The notes under the pieces: generated by a model | Databases searched by the model: none | Told to the model about the DNA's origin: nothing | Seen by the model: only the letters and a program-made list of their open reading frames with translations | Part shown: in pieces, positions 15,622 through 17,030 of the stretch | How the letters are laid out: every line of letters begins with the position of its first letter | Numbering within the stretch: position 1 is the first letter of the stretch | From: Angelakisella sp. | GTDB lineage: Bacteria > Bacillota > Clostridia > Oscillospirales > Ruminococcaceae | Assembly: GCA_022795575.1 (NCBI GenBank) | Contig: JAAWGY010000022.1 | Span: forward strand, 1-17,030 | Length of the DNA stretch: 17,030 nucleotides | Reading direction: 5' to 3' | Position numbers and translations under genes: made by a program

Positions 15622-16800
15622 TTGCCGGAACAGAAGCGAGATTACTACGAGGTGCTGGGGGTACAAAAGGGGGTTGGGGACGAGGAGCTGAAGAAGGCCT
15701 ACCGCAGGCTGGCCAAGCAGTGCCACCCCGACCTGCACCCCGACGACGCCGAAGCGGAGAGCCGCTTTAAGGAGATCAACGAGGCCTACGAGGTCCTCTC
15801 GGACAAAGACAAGCGGGCGCGGTACGACCAGTTTGGCCATGCCGGGGTAGACCCCAACTACAGCGCGGGCCCTGCCGGATACGGCGGGGGCGGCTTCGGT
15901 TTTGGCGGCTTTGGGGATATCTTTGAGGACCTGGGGGACATCTTCAGCGGCGGCGGGTTTGGGGGCAGCACCCGCACCCGGGATCCCAACGGTCCCACCC
16001 GGGGCAACAGCCAGGGGTGCACCCTGCCCCTCTCCTTTATGGAGGCGGTAAAGGGGTGCCAAAAGGAAGTGACCTACCAGCGGCTGGAGAGCTGCGCCGC
16101 CTGCTCCGGCAGCGGCGCGGCAGAGGGGAGCCGCCCCGAGAGCTGCCCCGACTGCGGCGGGACGGGGTATGTCACCGTTCGCAAGCAGAGCGTCTTTGGG
16201 GTAATGCAGGTGCGTCAGCCCTGTTCCCGGTGCGGCGGCAGCGGGCGGGTGATCAAAAACCCCTGCCAAAAGTGCGGTGGCAAGGGCCGGGTACGGGTGA
16301 ACAAAAAGCTCACCGTCACGGTACCGGCGGGCATTGACGACGGCCAGGCGTTTATTGTCCGGGGGGAGGGGGATCACGGCACCAACGGCGGACCTGCCGG
16401 GGATCTTCAGGTATCGGTATCGGTACGGCCGGATCCCATCTTTGAGCGGGACGGGCAGAGCATCTGGTGCGACATTCCGTTGACCTACACCCAGGCGGTG
16501 TTGGGGGATGAAATTGTGGTGCCCACGGTGGACGGCAAGGTAAAGTATGCCATTCCGGAGGGGACACAGAACGGGACGGTATTCCGGCTGCGGGACAAGG
16601 GGGTGGTGAACCCCAACACTGGCCGCAACCGGGGGGACCAGTATGTGCGGGTAAGTATTGAGGTGCCCCGGGGATTGACCAGGGCGCAGAAGGAAAAGCT
16701 GCGGGAGTTTGAGGAATCGCTGAGCGAGAAGAATTACCACAAGCGCCAGGGCTTTTTTGATAAGCTTCGGGAGGCGTTTGATAAGGATAAGAAGGGCTGA
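15622..16800 (+). CDS. dnaJ: Molecular chaperone DnaJ (Hsp40, type I)
   Basis: A 392-residue type I DnaJ. The J domain (about 6-72) holds the HPD motif at 35-37. A Gly/Phe-rich linker follows (GGGGFGFGGFGDIFEDLGDIF). Four zinc-finger CxxCxGxG motifs come next (CAACSGSG, CPDCGGTG, CSRCGGSG, CQKCGGKG), then the C-terminal substrate domains (RGEGDHG, VPTVDGKVKYAIPEGTQNG). It delivers unfolded clients to DnaK and stimulates its ATPase. TTG at 15622 is the preferred start, because GAGGTGAT (15610-15617), a near-full anti-Shine-Dalgarno match, lies just before it. A GTG at 15613 falls inside that site and would add three residues. It is the last gene of the heat-shock cluster. Confidence 0.97.
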   Translation: MPEQKRDYYEVLGVQKGVGDEELKKAYRRLAKQCHPDLHPDDAEAESRFKEINEAYEVLSDKDKRARYDQFGHAGVDPNYSAGPAGYGGGGFGFGGFGDIFEDLGDIFSGGGFGGSTRTRDPNGPTRGNSQGCTLPLSFMEAVKGCQKEVTYQRLESCAACSGSGAAEGSRPESCPDCGGTGYVTVRKQSVFGVMQVRQPCSRCGGSGRVIKNPCQKCGGKGRVRVNKKLTVTVPAGIDDGQAFIVRGEGDHGTNGGPAGDLQVSVSVRPDPIFERDGQSIWCDIPLTYTQAVLGDEIVVPTVDGKVKYAIPEGTQNGTVFRLRDKGVVNPNTGRNRGDQYVRVSIEVPRGLTRAQKEKLREFEESLSEKNYHKRQGFFDKLREAFDKDKKG

Positions 16801-16847
16801 CGGCGGACTGCGCAGTGCCTGCCCGCCAAGGCCCGCAGGGCGATAAA

Positions 16848-16920
16848 AGTTTCGGTCAAGCCTTTTCAAAGGCTTGCGGGTCCAGGGCAGGGCCCTGGGC
16901 GCTCCCGCAGGAGCGAAACT
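16848..16920 (+). repeat. Dispersed cloverleaf-like repeat, copy 2
   Basis: Same architecture as 11077-11151, with a 7-bp closing stem AGTTTCG / CGAAACT and the three inner hairpins. The third hairpin is one base pair shorter than in copy 1, with one base lost on each arm, and the second differs only in its loop, so pairing is preserved. It starts 47 bases after the dnaJ stop, before the terminator. Confidence 0.9.
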
Positions 16921-16940
16921 CCCCAGGGCGGCTATCACAA

Positions 16941-16980
16941 CGGCAGGGCTTGTGTTTTTGGCACAGGCCCTGCCGTTTTG
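16941..16980 (+). terminator. Rho-independent terminator of the heat-shock operon
   Basis: A 14-bp stem (16941-16954 with 16962-16975; starts CGGCAGGGC, one GT pair) is followed by TTTTGTTGT. It closes the hrcA-grpE-dnaK-dnaJ unit. The remaining 50 bases to the window end show no recognisable gene start. Confidence 0.88.
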
Positions 16981-17030
16981 TTGTAGGCCGTCAGGCCGCG
17001 GTTTTGGGCAGCTGCTTTTGGGTGGGGATG

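Overview
The window is GC-rich DNA with Gram-positive style Shine-Dalgarno sites. It carries a hrcA-grpE-dnaK-dnaJ heat-shock cluster behind a perfect CIRCE operator, a linked smpB-ssrA pair and a sigma-54 regulated catabolic locus. Together these point to a high-GC member of the Clostridia, most plausibly Oscillospirales (Flavonifractor/Oscillibacter-like). That placement is inference from gene order, composition and repeat style; no 16S gene is present.

Left part, minus strand (about 96-2280): smpB (SsrA-binding protein) is read from a clear sigma-A promoter into ssrA (tmRNA), 22 bp further on. A strong hairpin follows, then a 120-bp direct repeat present in about 3.4 copies, then tatD (metal-dependent DNase). 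SmpB and tmRNA together rescue stalled ribosomes.

Middle part (about 2310-10790): a divergent carbon-catabolism locus. On the minus strand are an OtnK/DUF1537-type four-carbon acid-sugar kinase and a class II aldolase/decarboxylase (OtnC-like). On the plus strand are a PrpR_N-PAS-AAA+-Fis sigma-54 activator, then a GntP-family permease, a zinc-dependent medium-chain dehydrogenase and a COG4091-type oxidoreductase (homoserine-dehydrogenase-like with a C-terminal SAF domain). Near-perfect -24/-12 promoters (TGGCAC-N5-TTGCT) lie before the kinase and before the permease. Both have TGTTGC/GCAACA-type repeats at enhancer distance. The simplest reading is that the activator senses a small-molecule signal and switches on both arms: uptake and oxidation on one side, phosphorylation and C-C cleavage on the other, probably ending in a triose phosphate. 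The actual substrate cannot be read from the sequence.

Right part (about 10738-17030): an intergenic stretch with two hairpin elements and a cloverleaf-like repeat, a small COG2426-type membrane protein gene on the minus strand, then the complete class I heat-shock cluster hrcA-grpE-dnaK-dnaJ, ending in a strong terminator. A second copy of the cloverleaf-like repeat sits between dnaJ and that terminator. No rRNA, tRNA, CRISPR array, transposase or phage gene was seen.
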